A stretch of 64,000 nucleotides of DNA from Pseudoalteromonas sp. 0303 (GCF_013349995.1 NZ_JABVXF010000007.1:62001-126000), one strand, 5' to 3'; positions 17,738-27,040 are shown, counted from the stretch's first letter. The notes: generated by a model not told the origin, from the letters alone. Numbers and translations: made by a program.

Positions 17738-18586
17738 ATGACCGCTCTTAAATTACCCCGAGGTCGTATTTTACACCTCGACTCCCCAGTGGTGATGGGG
17801 ATTCTAAATGTCACTCCTGATTCATTTTCTGATGGTGGAAGTTATTGCCAGCTAGACAGCGCTGTCAAACAAGCTCATACGTTATTAAATCAAGGTGCAA
17901 AAATAATTGATATAGGTGGTGAGTCAACTCGCCCAGGGGCACCTGATGTATCTCTTGAAGATGAACTTGAACGCGTTATTCCTTTAGTTAAAGCGCTTAG
18001 AGCAAGCAGTGATTGTATTATTTCCATTGATACCAGCAAAAGTGAAGTAATGCGCCAAGCAATAATTGCAGGGGCTGACATAATCAATGATGTCAGAGCA
18101 TTACAGGAGCCTGGGGCGGTAGAGGTGTTGGCACAATACCCAGAGGTAGCAATTTGCTTAATGCATATGCAAGGTCAGCCTCGCACTATGCAAAGTAACC
18201 CACATTATGATGATTTATTTGCTGATATTAACGAATTCTTTGCAGAGCGTTTAGCCGCGTGTGAGCAAGCGGGCATTCAGCAACAACGTATTATTTTAGA
18301 CCCAGGTTTTGGCTTTGGTAAAACACTGGCTCATAATTACGAAATCTTAAATAAGTTTGATGTATTTAACCAATTCAAGTTACCGGTTCTTGCGGGGTTA
18401 TCTCGTAAATCAATGATCGGTAATTTATTAAATAGAGACACACATGAACGCTTAGCGGGAAGCCTTGGCGGCGCGCTGATTGCAGCACAAAATGGTGCTA
18501 AAATCATTCGCGTTCATGACGTACAAGAAACAGTTGATGTGCTTAACGTTTGGCAAGCATGTACTAAAGGAATTACAAATGAGTAA
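17738..18586 (+). CDS. folP: dihydropteroate synthase
   Basis: Folate pathway enzyme joining pABA to 6-hydroxymethyl-dihydropterin diphosphate; target of sulfonamides. 282 residues from the ATG at 17738, preferred over the ATG at 17714 because gaagg lies 5 bases upstream. Diagnostic motifs: [49 protein letters not shown] and [11 protein letters not shown]. Overlaps glmM by 8 bases, as in many gammaproteobacteria, so the two are translated together. Confidence 0.96.
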   Translation: MTALKLPRGRILHLDSPVVMGILNVTPDSFSDGGSYCQLDSAVKQAHTLLNQGAKIIDIGGESTRPGAPDVSLEDELERVIPLVKALRASSDCIISIDTSKSEVMRQAIIAGADIINDVRALQEPGAVEVLAQYPEVAICLMHMQGQPRTMQSNPHYDDLFADINEFFAERLAACEQAGIQQQRIILDPGFGFGKTLAHNYEILNKFDVFNQFKLPVLAGLSRKSMIGNLLNRDTHERLAGSLGGALIAAQNGAKIIRVHDVQETVDVLNVWQACTKGITNE

Positions 18587-19934
18587 AACAAGAAAATATT
18601 TTGGCACGGACGGTGTACGAGGCATGGTTGGTGAGTACCCAATCACTCCAGAATTTGCGCTAAAGCTTGGATGGGCTGCAGGTCGTGTTTTATCAAAAAT
18701 TGGCACTAAAAAGGTTATTATTGGTAAAGATACCCGCATTTCTGGCTATATGCTTGAAACATCACTTGAGGCAGGTTTGATTGCTGCTGGTATTGATGTA
18801 GTTTTGTTAGGGCCAATGCCAACACCAGCAGTTGCATATCTTACGCAAACTTTCCGTGCTGAAGCGGGTATTGTAATTAGTGCATCTCATAATCCTTACC
18901 ATGATAACGGTATTAAATTCTTTTCAAGCAGGGGCTTAAAGCTACCTGATGAAGTTGAGCTTGAAATCGAAGCTATGATGGATGAGCCAATGACCTGCGT
19001 TGCCTCTGACAAGCTTGGTAAAGCGCGTCGTTTAGAAACAGCTGATGGTCGCTACATTGAGTTTTGTAAAAGCCAATTCCCACAAGGCTTATCGCTAGAA
19101 GGTCTAAAAATTGTACTCGATTGCGCAAATGGTGCTACATACCATATTGCACCGTCAGTAATGCGTGAGTTAGGTGCTGAGGTTATCTGTCACGCCTGCG
19201 AGCCAAACGGGGTAAATATCAACCTTGAGTGTGGTGCAACCCATGTTGAAACGCTTAAACGCAAAGTATTAGAGCATAATGCTGATGTTGGTATTGCCTA
19301 CGATGGTGATGGTGACCGAGTAATGATGGTTGACCACAATGGTCGTGTATTTGATGGTGATGACATTGTCTATATTATTGCTTGCCAAGCTGCAAATGAC
19401 GATATTTTAGGTGGTGGTGTCGTTGGCACTGTTATGTCAAACATGGGTCTAGAAAATGCCTTAAAAGCGCGCGGTATTGGTTTCGCTCGCAGTAAAGTAG
19501 GCGATCGTTACGTGATGGAACTACTGCAAGAAAATGGCTGGAAAATCGGCGGTGAAAGTTCAGGTCACGTATTAAATCTTGATTTAATCAGCACGGGTGA
19601 TGGCATTATCTCAAGCTTGCAAGTGTTAGCAGCAATGGTTGCACAGAATAAAACGTTGCAAGACTTAGGGGCTGGTTTTACAAAATACCCAATGAAAATG
19701 ATCAATGTTCGTTACCCTCAAGGTACCGATCCGACGCAAGATCAAGCTGTAGTTGACATGGTAGCTCATGTTGAAGAGCAATTAGGCGATACAGGCCGAG
19801 TATTACTTCGAAAATCAGGTACAGAGCCTGTCGTTCGAGTAATGGTTGAAGCTGAGCAGGAAAAAGTTGTGCTTGATAGTGCTCGCAAAATAGCTGAAGT
19901 TGTCGAAACTGTGAGCAAACAAACCCAAGCATAA
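18579..19934 (+). CDS. glmM: phosphoglucosamine mutase
   Basis: Converts glucosamine-6-phosphate to glucosamine-1-phosphate for UDP-GlcNAc, feeding peptidoglycan and LPS. 451 residues from the ATG at 18579, which gives the canonical [15 protein letters not shown] start. Catalytic phosphoserine S103 in [16 protein letters not shown], Mg-binding DGDGDR, sugar-binding GGESSGH and phosphate-binding [13 protein letters not shown] longer in-frame start (18480) would overlap folP extensively and is rejected. Confidence 0.96.
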   Translation: MSKTRKYFGTDGVRGMVGEYPITPEFALKLGWAAGRVLSKIGTKKVIIGKDTRISGYMLETSLEAGLIAAGIDVVLLGPMPTPAVAYLTQTFRAEAGIVISASHNPYHDNGIKFFSSRGLKLPDEVELEIEAMMDEPMTCVASDKLGKARRLETADGRYIEFCKSQFPQGLSLEGLKIVLDCANGATYHIAPSVMRELGAEVICHACEPNGVNINLECGATHVETLKRKVLEHNADVGIAYDGDGDRVMMVDHNGRVFDGDDIVYIIACQAANDDILGGGVVGTVMSNMGLENALKARGIGFARSKVGDRYVMELLQENGWKIGGESSGHVLNLDLISTGDGIISSLQVLAAMVAQNKTLQDLGAGFTKYPMKMINVRYPQGTDPTQDQAVVDMVAHVEEQLGDTGRVLLRKSGTEPVVRVMVEAEQEKVVLDSARKIAEVVETVSKQTQA

Positions 19935-20003
19935 CAATAACCTCTTGTAACTTTGGGCGAGTCGAGTTAGTATCTTGCCCGCTTTCTAATGTGGAGTGGA
20001 ATA

Positions 20004-20753
20004 ATGGCAACACGTAAGCCGATGGTCGCAGGTAATTGGAAAATGAACGGCTCTTTAGAGCTTGTTAAACAGTTATCAACTGCTATCAAAAATGTTCAAT
20101 CGGATGAACTGCATATAGTGGTGTTTCCACCATTCCCATTGTTGAGTTCTTTGCAGCAACAAAACGTCACGTTTGGTTCGCAAACAGTCTCTGAAAACCA
20201 AGCTGGTGCTTTTACTGGTGAAGTAGATGCTCAGTTAGTAAAAGACTTAGGGGCAACTTACACCTTGGTTGGTCACTCTGAACGTCGTAGCATTTACGGT
20301 GAGTCAGATGACGTTGTTGCAGATAAGTTTGCGCGAGCGCAGCAAGTTGGCTTAACTCCTATCCTATGTGTGGGTGAAAGCGAGCAGCAACGTGAAGCAA
20401 ACGAAACTGAATTAGTGGTTGCAGCTCAAATTGATGCTGTAATTAGCAAATTAGGTGTAGCAGCACTGAAGAATTCTGTGGTAGCATACGAGCCCGTTTG
20501 GGCCATTGGCACAGGTAAGACTGCCTCTCCTGAGCAAGCGCAAGCCGTGCACAAGTTTATCCGCGAGAAGATTGCTTCTTCAGATAGCGACGTAGCACAG
20601 CAATTAACCATCTTATATGGTGGTAGCGTGAATGAAAAAAATAGCGAATTATTATTTGCACAACCAGATATAGACGGCGGCCTTATTGGTGGCGCGAGTC
20701 TTAAAGCAGATTCATTTACTGCTATCTGTGAAAGTGCAAAAGGGACCGTATAA
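20004..20753 (+). CDS. tpiA: triosephosphate isomerase
   Basis: Glycolytic isomerase of dihydroxyacetone phosphate and glyceraldehyde-3-phosphate, 249 residues. Start at 20004 gives MATRKPMVAGNWKMNG with the active-site N and K; the ATG at 19989 adds five residues outside the conserved region. Catalytic histidine in VGHSERR and glutamate in AYEPVWAIGTGKTA; phosphate-gripping YGGSVN and GGLIGGASL. Followed one base later by secG. Confidence 0.96.
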   Translation: MATRKPMVAGNWKMNGSLELVKQLSTAIKNVQSDELHIVVFPPFPLLSSLQQQNVTFGSQTVSENQAGAFTGEVDAQLVKDLGATYTLVGHSERRSIYGESDDVVADKFARAQQVGLTPILCVGESEQQREANETELVVAAQIDAVISKLGVAALKNSVVAYEPVWAIGTGKTASPEQAQAVHKFIREKIASSDSDVAQQLTILYGGSVNEKNSELLFAQPDIDGGLIGGASLKADSFTAICESAKGTV

Positions 20754-20754
20754 G

Positions 20755-21102
20755 ATGTACGAAATTTTATTAGTAGTTTATTTAATTGTTGCTTTAGCAT
20801 TAGTTGGTATGGTTTTAATCCAACAAGGTAAAGGCGCAGATATGGGTTCATCATTTGGTGCTGGCGCTTCTGGTACCGTATTTGGCTCATCAGGTGCTGG
20901 TAACTTCATGACTAAAACAACAACAATCTTAGCGACGATTTTCTTCGTACTAAGTATTGTTCTAGGTAACCTTACTGCAGGTCAAATCAAAAAGACTGAT
21001 GAGTGGGAAAACCTAGAAGCTGCGCCAGCTGTTGAAACTGTAACGCCAGCACAATCTGATGTGCCTGCGACAGAAGATAAAACGTCTGACGTACCTAACT
21101 AA
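20755..21102 (+). CDS. secG: protein translocase subunit SecG
   Basis: Small inner-membrane component of the SecYEG channel, 115 residues from the ATG at 20755, one base after the tpiA stop. Two membrane segments (about 2-22 and 52-72) flank the conserved QQGKGADMGSSFGAGASGTVFGSSGAGNF loop. The C-terminal 30 residues are an acidic, low-complexity extension variable among species. The order tpiA-secG-leuU is the conserved gammaproteobacterial arrangement. Confidence 0.95.
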   Translation: MYEILLVVYLIVALALVGMVLIQQGKGADMGSSFGAGASGTVFGSSGAGNFMTKTTTILATIFFVLSIVLGNLTAGQIKKTDEWENLEAAPAVETVTPAQSDVPATEDKTSDVPN

Positions 21103-21178
21103 TTAGCTTTGCTAATTATCGTTAAGCAGTTTTCACTCCTCAAGTAAACGTTAAGCTTAACAACATACAGAATTGTAT

Positions 21179-21263
21179 GCGGATGTGGTGGAATTGGTAG
21201 ACACGCCATCTTGAGGGGGTGGTGGCTTCGGCCGTGGGGGTTCAAGTCCCCCCATCCGCACCA
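21179..21263 (+). tRNA. leuU: tRNA-Leu(GAG)
   Basis: Complete class II tRNA: acceptor GCGGATG / CATCCGC, A discriminator and encoded CCA, D-arm GTGGAATTGGTAGACAC, anticodon stem CCATC/GGTGG with loop TTGAGGG (anticodon GAG at 21213-21215), a long variable arm and T-arm GGGGGTTCAAGTCCCCC. It follows secG as in E. coli. Confidence 0.97.
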
Positions 21264-21268
21264 AAATT

Positions 21269-21303
21269 AAAAAGCTGTAACTCACTGAGTTACAGCTTTT
21301 TTC
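21269..21303 (+). terminator. intrinsic terminator after tRNA-Leu
   Basis: Fifteen-base stem AAAAGCTGTAACTCA / TGAGTTACAGCTTTT followed by TT, 5 bases after the CCA end. It closes the tpiA-secG-leuU unit. Confidence 0.9.
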
Positions 21304-21463
21304 GTTTTAGTGCTTAATAAAACAAAATGCGCACCTTTATAGTGCTTTTATTCTAATGGTATTCCCCTGCCCGAGATTAACTTATTGATTATTAAGTAAA
21401 ATAAAACTTGGAGCCTTCCTTGCTTAACTAGAGTGGGTATCTCTACTACTTTGAGGAAGCAAG

Positions 21464-22408
21464 ATGGCAAGAATGAGTTATTTAAGTGCTATAGAACGCT
21501 ATGAAGAGCAACAACAGCTTATTCATGAACTGCTTCTTTCTATACTTGCCAGTGTTCAGGCATCGTTGACTAACAAGCAAGCGTATCAACAGCTTGTCAA
21601 TCAATACCCATTTCTAGAATTACAATATTGTTTGAATGAGCAAGGCATTCAGCAAGGTGATAATGTTTGTTTTAAGCGTCAGTACAAAAAGAAACTAGGT
21701 AATGTTGGAGCTGGGCAAGATTTAAGCGCTCGACCTTATTTTTTAGTCGCCTCTGCTGCGCCTGTTCCGCACTTTACTTCGCCATATATTTCGACTGCGA
21801 CTAAACACCTTTGTATCTCAGTGATCAAAACAATCCCTTCAGGCAACGATGAACAGCAGTTTTTGGTTATCGATGTGTGTTTAACAGAGCTGATTGAATT
21901 TATTATGGGAGACACCAAGCGAGCCAGAATGACTCCTTACTTTAAGGTAGGTTATGGCCTGATTGTAGCTTGCTTATTCTGTTTGGTATTTTACCTGTTA
22001 TATAAAGTGTTTGCCGGTATGGTGGACTTAGTCATAAGCGAAGATACCCAGTCAGACCCGCTTAAGCCTTTTACCATTATTATCTTTGTTACTTTAGCGT
22101 TGGCCATTTTTGATTTAGGCAAAACAATTCTAGAAGAAGAAATCCTCATGCATAAGGATATTTTTCGCCACAGCTCAACAAGACGTACGATCACACGTTT
22201 TATCTCAACAATTTTGATTGCTGTATCGATAGAAGCTTTACTAACCATGTTTAAAGCAGCACTCGGGCAAACTGAGTATGTTATACCTGCTGTATTGATG
22301 ATGTTTGCTGTGGTAGGTCTGTTGATTGCACTGGCAATTTACGTTTACCTAGGCGCCAAGGCTGAAGATGTATTGACCCAGGTGCAACGCTTAAAAGTAA
22401 AACATTAA
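21464..22408 (+). CDS. PDC-sensor-like membrane protein without output domain
   Basis: 314 residues. The N-terminal 160 residues resemble a PDC/Cache ligand-sensing domain (YPFLELQYCLNEQGIQ..., GQDLSARPYFLVA.....VPHFTSPYIS..TKHLCISVIK), but there is no clear first membrane segment before it, so its side of the membrane is uncertain. Four hydrophobic segments follow at about 164-186, 200-220, 245-263 and 275-297. No kinase, GGDEF, EAL, HAMP or methyl-accepting domain is present. Family not recognised beyond this architecture. It replaces the rimP-nusA genes expected after tRNA-Leu in many relatives. The start follows gaggaagc. Confidence 0.7.
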   Translation: MARMSYLSAIERYEEQQQLIHELLLSILASVQASLTNKQAYQQLVNQYPFLELQYCLNEQGIQQGDNVCFKRQYKKKLGNVGAGQDLSARPYFLVASAAPVPHFTSPYISTATKHLCISVIKTIPSGNDEQQFLVIDVCLTELIEFIMGDTKRARMTPYFKVGYGLIVACLFCLVFYLLYKVFAGMVDLVISEDTQSDPLKPFTIIIFVTLALAIFDLGKTILEEEILMHKDIFRHSSTRRTITRFISTILIAVSIEALLTMFKAALGQTEYVIPAVLMMFAVVGLLIALAIYVYLGAKAEDVLTQVQRLKVKH

Positions 22409-22413
22409 TGAAT

Positions 22414-22442
22414 AGGGCGCTTTGTTTAAAACGCAGCGCCCT
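22414..22442. terminator. hairpin between converging genes
   Basis: AGGGCGCT / AGCGCCCT with a 13-base loop between the PDC-protein gene and the small lipoprotein gene. The U-tracts are weak on both sides. Confidence 0.5.
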
Positions 22443-22450
22443 GAAATTGA

Positions 22451-22603
22451 TTAAAGTGTACCGCCAATACCAATACTAGGGTTAACGTACACAGGGCCTA
22501 CTTTAAACGGCGCATTAATATCTAGGCTTGCATATGGGGTGCAGGCATTTAAAGCTAACATTGCAGCCGCAAGAGCTGCTAAGCGAATCATTTTTTTATT
22601 CAT
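22451..22603 (-). CDS. small lipoprotein, 50 residues
   Basis: A 50-residue gene read on the minus strand: positively charged start (MNKKMIRLAALAAAML), hydrophobic core and lipobox ALNAC, then a short mature segment (TPYASLDINAPFKVGP...) ending GIGGTL. The ATG overlaps the stop of the VOC lipoprotein gene by one base (TAATG), so it is probably translated by re-initiation from that gene. Function unknown; it may simply be an outer-membrane lipopeptide of the same operon. Confidence 0.7.
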   Translation of the reverse strand: MNKKMIRLAALAAAMLALNACTPYASLDINAPFKVGPVYVNPSIGIGGTL

Positions 22604-23445
22604 TACATTTGCTCCTGAATTACAATACCAGCGCCTGCTGGATCACGAATAATGGCGACGCTGCCACTTCGTACTTTGTCATTTGGTGCCATTAGAACTA
22701 TGCCGCCTGCGGCGGTTACTTTTAATAGGGTCGCGTCAACATCGGCTACTTTAATGTAATTCACCCATGTGTTACCTATCTCGGCATCTGGTTTTTTTAC
22801 AAAGCCAATCGCAGGTGTGCCATTTAGGGCTAAGTAGCTGTAATTGCCATTTTTAAGCGGTTTACTTTGTGCTGAATAATTACCAAGTGATTGGTAAAAG
22901 GCTTTGCTCTGCTCTGGGTTATCACTCCATACTTCTTGCCAAATCCAGCCGTTATCAGTTTGCTGAGTTTCAGGGTCACCATTTACGGTATTGATCAGTG
23001 AAAAAACAGCCCCTTGGGGGTCTTCTAATACAGCAATAGTGCCACGGCCTTTAATTTCGGTACTGCTTACTAAGACTTTACCTCCGGCTGCGATCGTTTT
23101 TTCACTAACGGCAGCGATGTCTTTACTACTGATAAGGCTCAGCCAATGGCTGGCATTTTGTTTATTATCAAGCTCTGCCATACCAGCAATTAATTTTCCA
23201 TCTAATGATGCCAGCGTATAGCTGTCGTTAACGGCTTCGAATTGCCAACCAAATACACTGCCATAAAATGTTTGAGATTGTGCCAAATTGGGTGTAATCA
23301 AATCATGCCACACAACGTGACCTGAGTTTTTTGTTCCTGAATCACTGATTGCAGGTAATTCACTTGAGGTAAGCTGGCAACCTGTCAATGAGACCGCTGT
23401 GACTGCCATTAAAATTGCAGCGCGTAAGGGGGTGAGTAATTTCAA
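22603..23445 (-). CDS. exported VOC-fold (glyoxalase-like) lipoprotein with two domains
   Basis: 280 residues from a TTG at 23445 that has aaggag 7 bases upstream; the longer in-frame TTG at 23472 has no such site. Signal sequence with lipobox SLTGC (cysteine 23). Two tandem VOC/glyoxalase domains: about 45-140 (VVWHDLITPNLAQSQTFYGSVFGWQFE) and 155-275 (WIWQEVWSDNPEQSKAFYQSLGNYSA), each ending in a D-P-x-G-A motif. VOC proteins are normally cytoplasmic, so a lipid-anchored version is unusual. It might bind or degrade a small molecule in the periplasm; no metal-binding set could be assigned with confidence. Confidence 0.8.
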   Translation of the reverse strand: MKLLTPLRAAILMAVTAVSLTGCQLTSSELPAISDSGTKNSGHVVWHDLITPNLAQSQTFYGSVFGWQFEAVNDSYTLASLDGKLIAGMAELDNKQNASHWLSLISSKDIAAVSEKTIAAGGKVLVSSTEIKGRGTIAVLEDPQGAVFSLINTVNGDPETQQTDNGWIWQEVWSDNPEQSKAFYQSLGNYSAQSKPLKNGNYSYLALNGTPAIGFVKKPDAEIGNTWVNYIKVADVDATLLKVTAAGGIVLMAPNDKVRSGSVAIIRDPAGAGIVIQEQM

Positions 23446-23656
23446 AGTTTGCTCCTTGCAAAATGGGGTCAAGTAAAAGCATAGACCATTATTTGTTTGT
23501 TATTCAATCAAAAACGATTTTCCCAAAAGGCAAAGAGTTAAATAATTATTTTGCAAAAATACTTAAAGCTTTGAGCAATGCTGTATAGAGCAAGTTATAG
23601 GCGCTAGGATGGAAACAGAGTCATAAGGTATTACCTAGGTACAATTCACTTGCAAT

Positions 23657-24256
23657 TTAGCCCGCAAGTTTATTGAGTTTGTCTATATTTCTTTCGCACC
23701 ACTGCAAGGCTTTTTGTTTGTTTTTAACATTAATTTTTTGGTAAATCTTGTGCAAGTGAACACGCACAGTCGCTTCGCTAATAAATAAAGCATCGGCGAT
23801 TTGAGGGCATGTTGCGCCAGAAGAAAGCAAGTGCAGTACTTTAGATTCTTTAAACGTTAAGTTATTTGATTGAATCTGATTCTTTTGCTCAGTTTCGAGC
23901 ATCACTCTCATCCATTTATCGCTCACTGTTCTTGGAAACCAGAGAGCTCCTTTTTTAATTTCTTGTAGTCCTTGTTCAAAAATATCTGTCTTGGTGTTTT
24001 TAAAAAATAACCCTTTTAGTTTCGGCCAGTCTTTTAATGGCAGCACATCCGCTCTATCAGGCATATTAAAAATTACCAAATGATGAAAGCCTTGGATCTT
24101 CATAAATTCGCTTATTAATTCACGGTTGGTTAAAGTGTCTAAAGAGTCGTAATTGAGCAACAATGTTCTCTCATCATTCGCAATACAGTAAGGAAGAGTC
24201 GAAGCAGAAGACACAAAATCAGCCGCGTTTTTATTAAAAAGAAAATCCATATTCAC
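23657..24256 (-). CDS. CsgD/VpsT-type LuxR family regulator
   Basis: 199-residue transcription factor with a degenerate receiver-like N-terminal half and a C-terminal LuxR/FixJ helix-turn-helix (about 134-192: LTFKESKVLHLLSSGATCPQIADALFISEATVRVHLHKIYQKI). The layout matches CsgD and VpsT, biofilm regulators. At 106-109 the sequence W-F-P-R sits where VpsT has its cyclic-di-GMP-binding W-[FLM]-[TS]-R, with proline in place of T/S, so ligand binding is uncertain. No obvious phospho-acceptor aspartate. Divergent from the large TonB-dependent receptor across a 519-base region, which it may regulate. Confidence 0.8.
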   Translation of the reverse strand: MNMDFLFNKNAADFVSSASTLPYCIANDERTLLLNYDSLDTLTNRELISEFMKIQGFHHLVIFNMPDRADVLPLKDWPKLKGLFFKNTKTDIFEQGLQEIKKGALWFPRTVSDKWMRVMLETEQKNQIQSNNLTFKESKVLHLLSSGATCPQIADALFISEATVRVHLHKIYQKINVKNKQKALQWCERNIDKLNKLAG

Positions 24257-24775
24257 GCCAAAAACTATCGGTAAATGATAACAAGTAAATTGCGTTGCTG
24301 ATTATTACGTGTAAAAAATGAAATTCCAACAGAGGAAAATCTTGCGCACATTTTTGTTTAGTTAGTTTTTGCTAACTTGGCTGCACTTTATTAAATATTA
24401 CCTGAGCTAGGTACTCTTTTGAAGCTGAGAAATTTCTGAAATTTATTTCTACTTGATTGAAAAGCAATAAAAATAACGTTCATTTTCGTTCATTTTAATT
24501 GTGTTACCCAGAAAGTTTACTGCGATAATACAAAACTAAACATTTATTTTTATTTACTTTTTTGTAAAGAATCTAGTGGTTTATAATTCTAAAATATGGA
24601 GGTAATGTGGTTTATTTATACAGTTTTTAATAAAAATTAAAATAATTATACATATTCTCACAAAACTGACATATAATACCCCTCCAGAGGAAAGATGCTT
24701 ATAGCTAAGCGTCTTTTTTTATGCCTGAAATTTACGGGTAAAAATACACACACACGGTATCCTTTGGAGTTTTAA
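24257..24775. other. long intergenic region between regulator and TonB receptor
   Basis: 519 AT-rich bases without a gene. Contents: a tandem gttcatttt repeat near 24478-24498, long A/T runs, a TATAAT hexamer at 24672-24677 and a short hairpin with T-run (annotated separately) before the receptor gene. Its length and AT content suggest regulatory sites for both divergent genes; no known operator was recognised. Confidence 0.6.
24691..24720 (+). terminator. terminator-like hairpin in the TonB receptor leader
   Basis: AAAGATGCTTA-tagc-TAAGCGTCTTT followed by a seven-T run, 14 bases after the TATAAT-like element and 56 bases before the receptor start. It could be an attenuator of the receptor mRNA or the end of a tiny upstream transcript. 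Confidence 0.55.
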
Positions 24776-26998
24776 TTGAAATTACGTCACCTCTCACAGT
24801 TAACTGTAGCCATTGTTGCTGCATTATCTACTTCAGCTTTTGCTGAGCAAGAAAAAACCACTGCTAAACAAGATGCTTTTGAAAAAATCGAAGTAACAGC
24901 GCGTAAGCGTACAGAAAGCATTTTTGAGTCGCCAACCGCAGTGACATCAATCGGTGAAAACCTGATTGATAAAGCGAACATGAGCAACCTAGAAGACATT
25001 GGTAAATACGTACCTAACCTAAATATCACGCGTTATGGTGTAGGTAATGCGGCCCATGCATCTGTATTTATTCGTGGTATTGGTTTACAAGACCACGTGA
25101 TCACAACTGATCCGGGTGTAGGTGTTTACTTAGACGGTGTTTACCTTGGTCGCCAAATGGGCTCTAACTTATCATTACCAAATGTTGAGCGTGTAGAGGT
25201 ATTACGTGGTCCACAAGGTACTTTGTACGGTCGTAACACATTAGGTGGTGCAGTAAATATTATTACTAAGCAACCTGGTGATGAAGGCATTGTGACTACA
25301 AATGCAAAAGTAGGTAGCCGTGGTCGTTTAGCTGGTGACGTTTACTTTAATAACAGCCTTACAGACACTGTAAGCATGTCGGCAAGCGTGTCTTATAAGC
25401 AACGCGATGGTGTAGGTGAAGCAATTAACCTTGCTAACCCAGAAAAAGAAATTGGTGAAGAGCAAGAGTTAAGTGGTCGTATGGCGCTTAAATGGCAAGC
25501 AAACAGCGACTTATCTTTTGTGTTCTCAATTGATGGTGTTGATAACGAATCAGGCCAATCACCATACACAATTGAACTAACGGCGCCACTTGATCCGAAT
25601 GACCCATTCAATGGTGATTTCCCATTACTTACTGAAGACATGTTACCAAGCGATCCTGATGACTTAGCAACGACGGTAGCGGGTATTGAGTCGACGGCTT
25701 ATTCAGGCTGGGGTACTTCATTAACAGCTGACTGGGATATCAATAATGCGTATACAGCTAAGTTCATCACCAGCTACCGTAGCTCAGAATACGAAGGGGG
25801 TCTTGATGATGACGCTGTTGCCCTTAACTTATCTGAATTCCCAGAAGAAGGCGGTGCAGATCAATATTCATTCGAAACCCAGTTAAACGGTAGCTTCGAT
25901 AACATGGACTTTGTGTCTGGCTTATACTTCTTTAATGAAGATGGCTTCACAAGCTCTGGCCCGTTTGTATTTAGCCCATTCAACACACCTGATGGCCTTT
26001 TGAATGATGGTACTACAGCGTCTTTTGGTGATTTTGGTTACTTTGATATCAACCAAGAGACTAACTCATACGCAGCTTATATCAATGCAAGCTATGACCT
26101 AAGCGATGATTTAACTGTGGGCGGTGGTCTACGTTATTCAAAAGATAAAAAAGAAGCCGATGCCTTATTCCCAACGTTTGCGACACGTAAATACGTAAGT
26201 GCTGATTTTGATGCGGTAACATGGGATTTAAATGCGTCGTACCAGCTTAGCAATAACATGAACGTGTATGGCCAAATCCAAAAAGGTTATCAAACAGGTG
26301 GTTTCCCACCGCGTCCATTTGGTGGCCCAGATCAATTTGTTTCTTTCGATGAAACAAAAGCAATTAACTACGAGCTAGGCCTTAAAGGTCAGGTACATGA
26401 AGATGTATCTATGATGCTTGCGGTGTTTGTCACTGATTATACCGACCTGGCATTACCATTCTCAGATCCAACTGCAGGTGGCGGTTTCGTTACTATCGTA
26501 GAAAATGCGGGTGAGTCTAAAGCACAAGGTATCGAGCTTGAGACAACAATCGCATTTACTGATGACTTTACGCTACGTAGCGCAATTGGTTACCTAGATT
26601 CAGAAATCACAGAAGTAGATGACGGTGTATTAGGTATTGGTAAAGGTGACTCACCAGCACTAACACCACGTTGGACTGTGATGGTCGCACCTTCTTATTT
26701 CATTGATTTAAGTAACGGTGGCACAGTGGCAGTAAACGCTAACTACTCATACCGCAGCGATATGCAAGGTCAATCAGTTTACAACCAAAGTGAACATATT
26801 GACTCGCGTGAAATAGTGGGTTTCAACATCTCTTACTTAAACCCGAACGGTGACTTTGAAGTGACTCTTTACGGTGAGAACGTGTTAAACGAAGTATACG
26901 ATGTGGGTCGTTTACAACAATCTGGTTTTGTTGGCGTAATGCGCAGCAATGACCGTAGTGAATTTGGCTTAAAATTCAAAAAAGAATTTGAGCTTTAA
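24776..26998 (+). CDS. TonB-dependent outer-membrane receptor
   Basis: 740-residue receptor for energy-dependent uptake across the outer membrane. Starts with TTG at 24776 behind tttggag; signal peptide about 1-23 (cut after SAFA). TonB-box-like FEKIEVTARKR at about 35-45, plug domain about 50-165 (PNVERVEVLRGPQGTLYGRNTLGGAVNIITK), then a 22-strand barrel ending in F-x-L (FELKF.KEFEL). The plug signature is of the iron-complex/sphingomonad-like TonB receptor group used for siderophores, vitamins or oligosaccharides. No transporter or degradation genes lie next to it, so the ligand is unknown. Possibly controlled by the divergent LuxR regulator and by the leader hairpin. Confidence 0.93.
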   Translation: MKLRHLSQLTVAIVAALSTSAFAEQEKTTAKQDAFEKIEVTARKRTESIFESPTAVTSIGENLIDKANMSNLEDIGKYVPNLNITRYGVGNAAHASVFIRGIGLQDHVITTDPGVGVYLDGVYLGRQMGSNLSLPNVERVEVLRGPQGTLYGRNTLGGAVNIITKQPGDEGIVTTNAKVGSRGRLAGDVYFNNSLTDTVSMSASVSYKQRDGVGEAINLANPEKEIGEEQELSGRMALKWQANSDLSFVFSIDGVDNESGQSPYTIELTAPLDPNDPFNGDFPLLTEDMLPSDPDDLATTVAGIESTAYSGWGTSLTADWDINNAYTAKFITSYRSSEYEGGLDDDAVALNLSEFPEEGGADQYSFETQLNGSFDNMDFVSGLYFFNEDGFTSSGPFVFSPFNTPDGLLNDGTTASFGDFGYFDINQETNSYAAYINASYDLSDDLTVGGGLRYSKDKKEADALFPTFATRKYVSADFDAVTWDLNASYQLSNNMNVYGQIQKGYQTGGFPPRPFGGPDQFVSFDETKAINYELGLKGQVHEDVSMMLAVFVTDYTDLALPFSDPTAGGGFVTIVENAGESKAQGIELETTIAFTDDFTLRSAIGYLDSEITEVDDGVLGIGKGDSPALTPRWTVMVAPSYFIDLSNGGTVAVNANYSYRSDMQGQSVYNQSEHIDSREIVGFNISYLNPNGDFEVTLYGENVLNEVYDVGRLQQSGFVGVMRSNDRSEFGLKFKKEFEL

Positions 26999-27006
26999 TC
27001 ACTAAC

Positions 27007-27040
27007 AAAAAAGGGCAAGTAAATACTTGCCCTTTCTTTT
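27007..27040. terminator. bidirectional terminator after TonB receptor gene
   Basis: AAAAAAGGGCAAGTA-aa-TACTTGCCCTTTCTTTTT between two converging genes. Confidence 0.85.

Noticed and set aside
19702..20013. 103-residue open frame antisense across the glmM-tpiA junction
   Set aside because: Overlaps two well-supported genes and has no features of its own.
24257..24775. A cobalamin, TPP or similar riboswitch before the TonB receptor
   Set aside because: No conserved B12-box or other riboswitch core was found; only a small hairpin with a T-run is supported.
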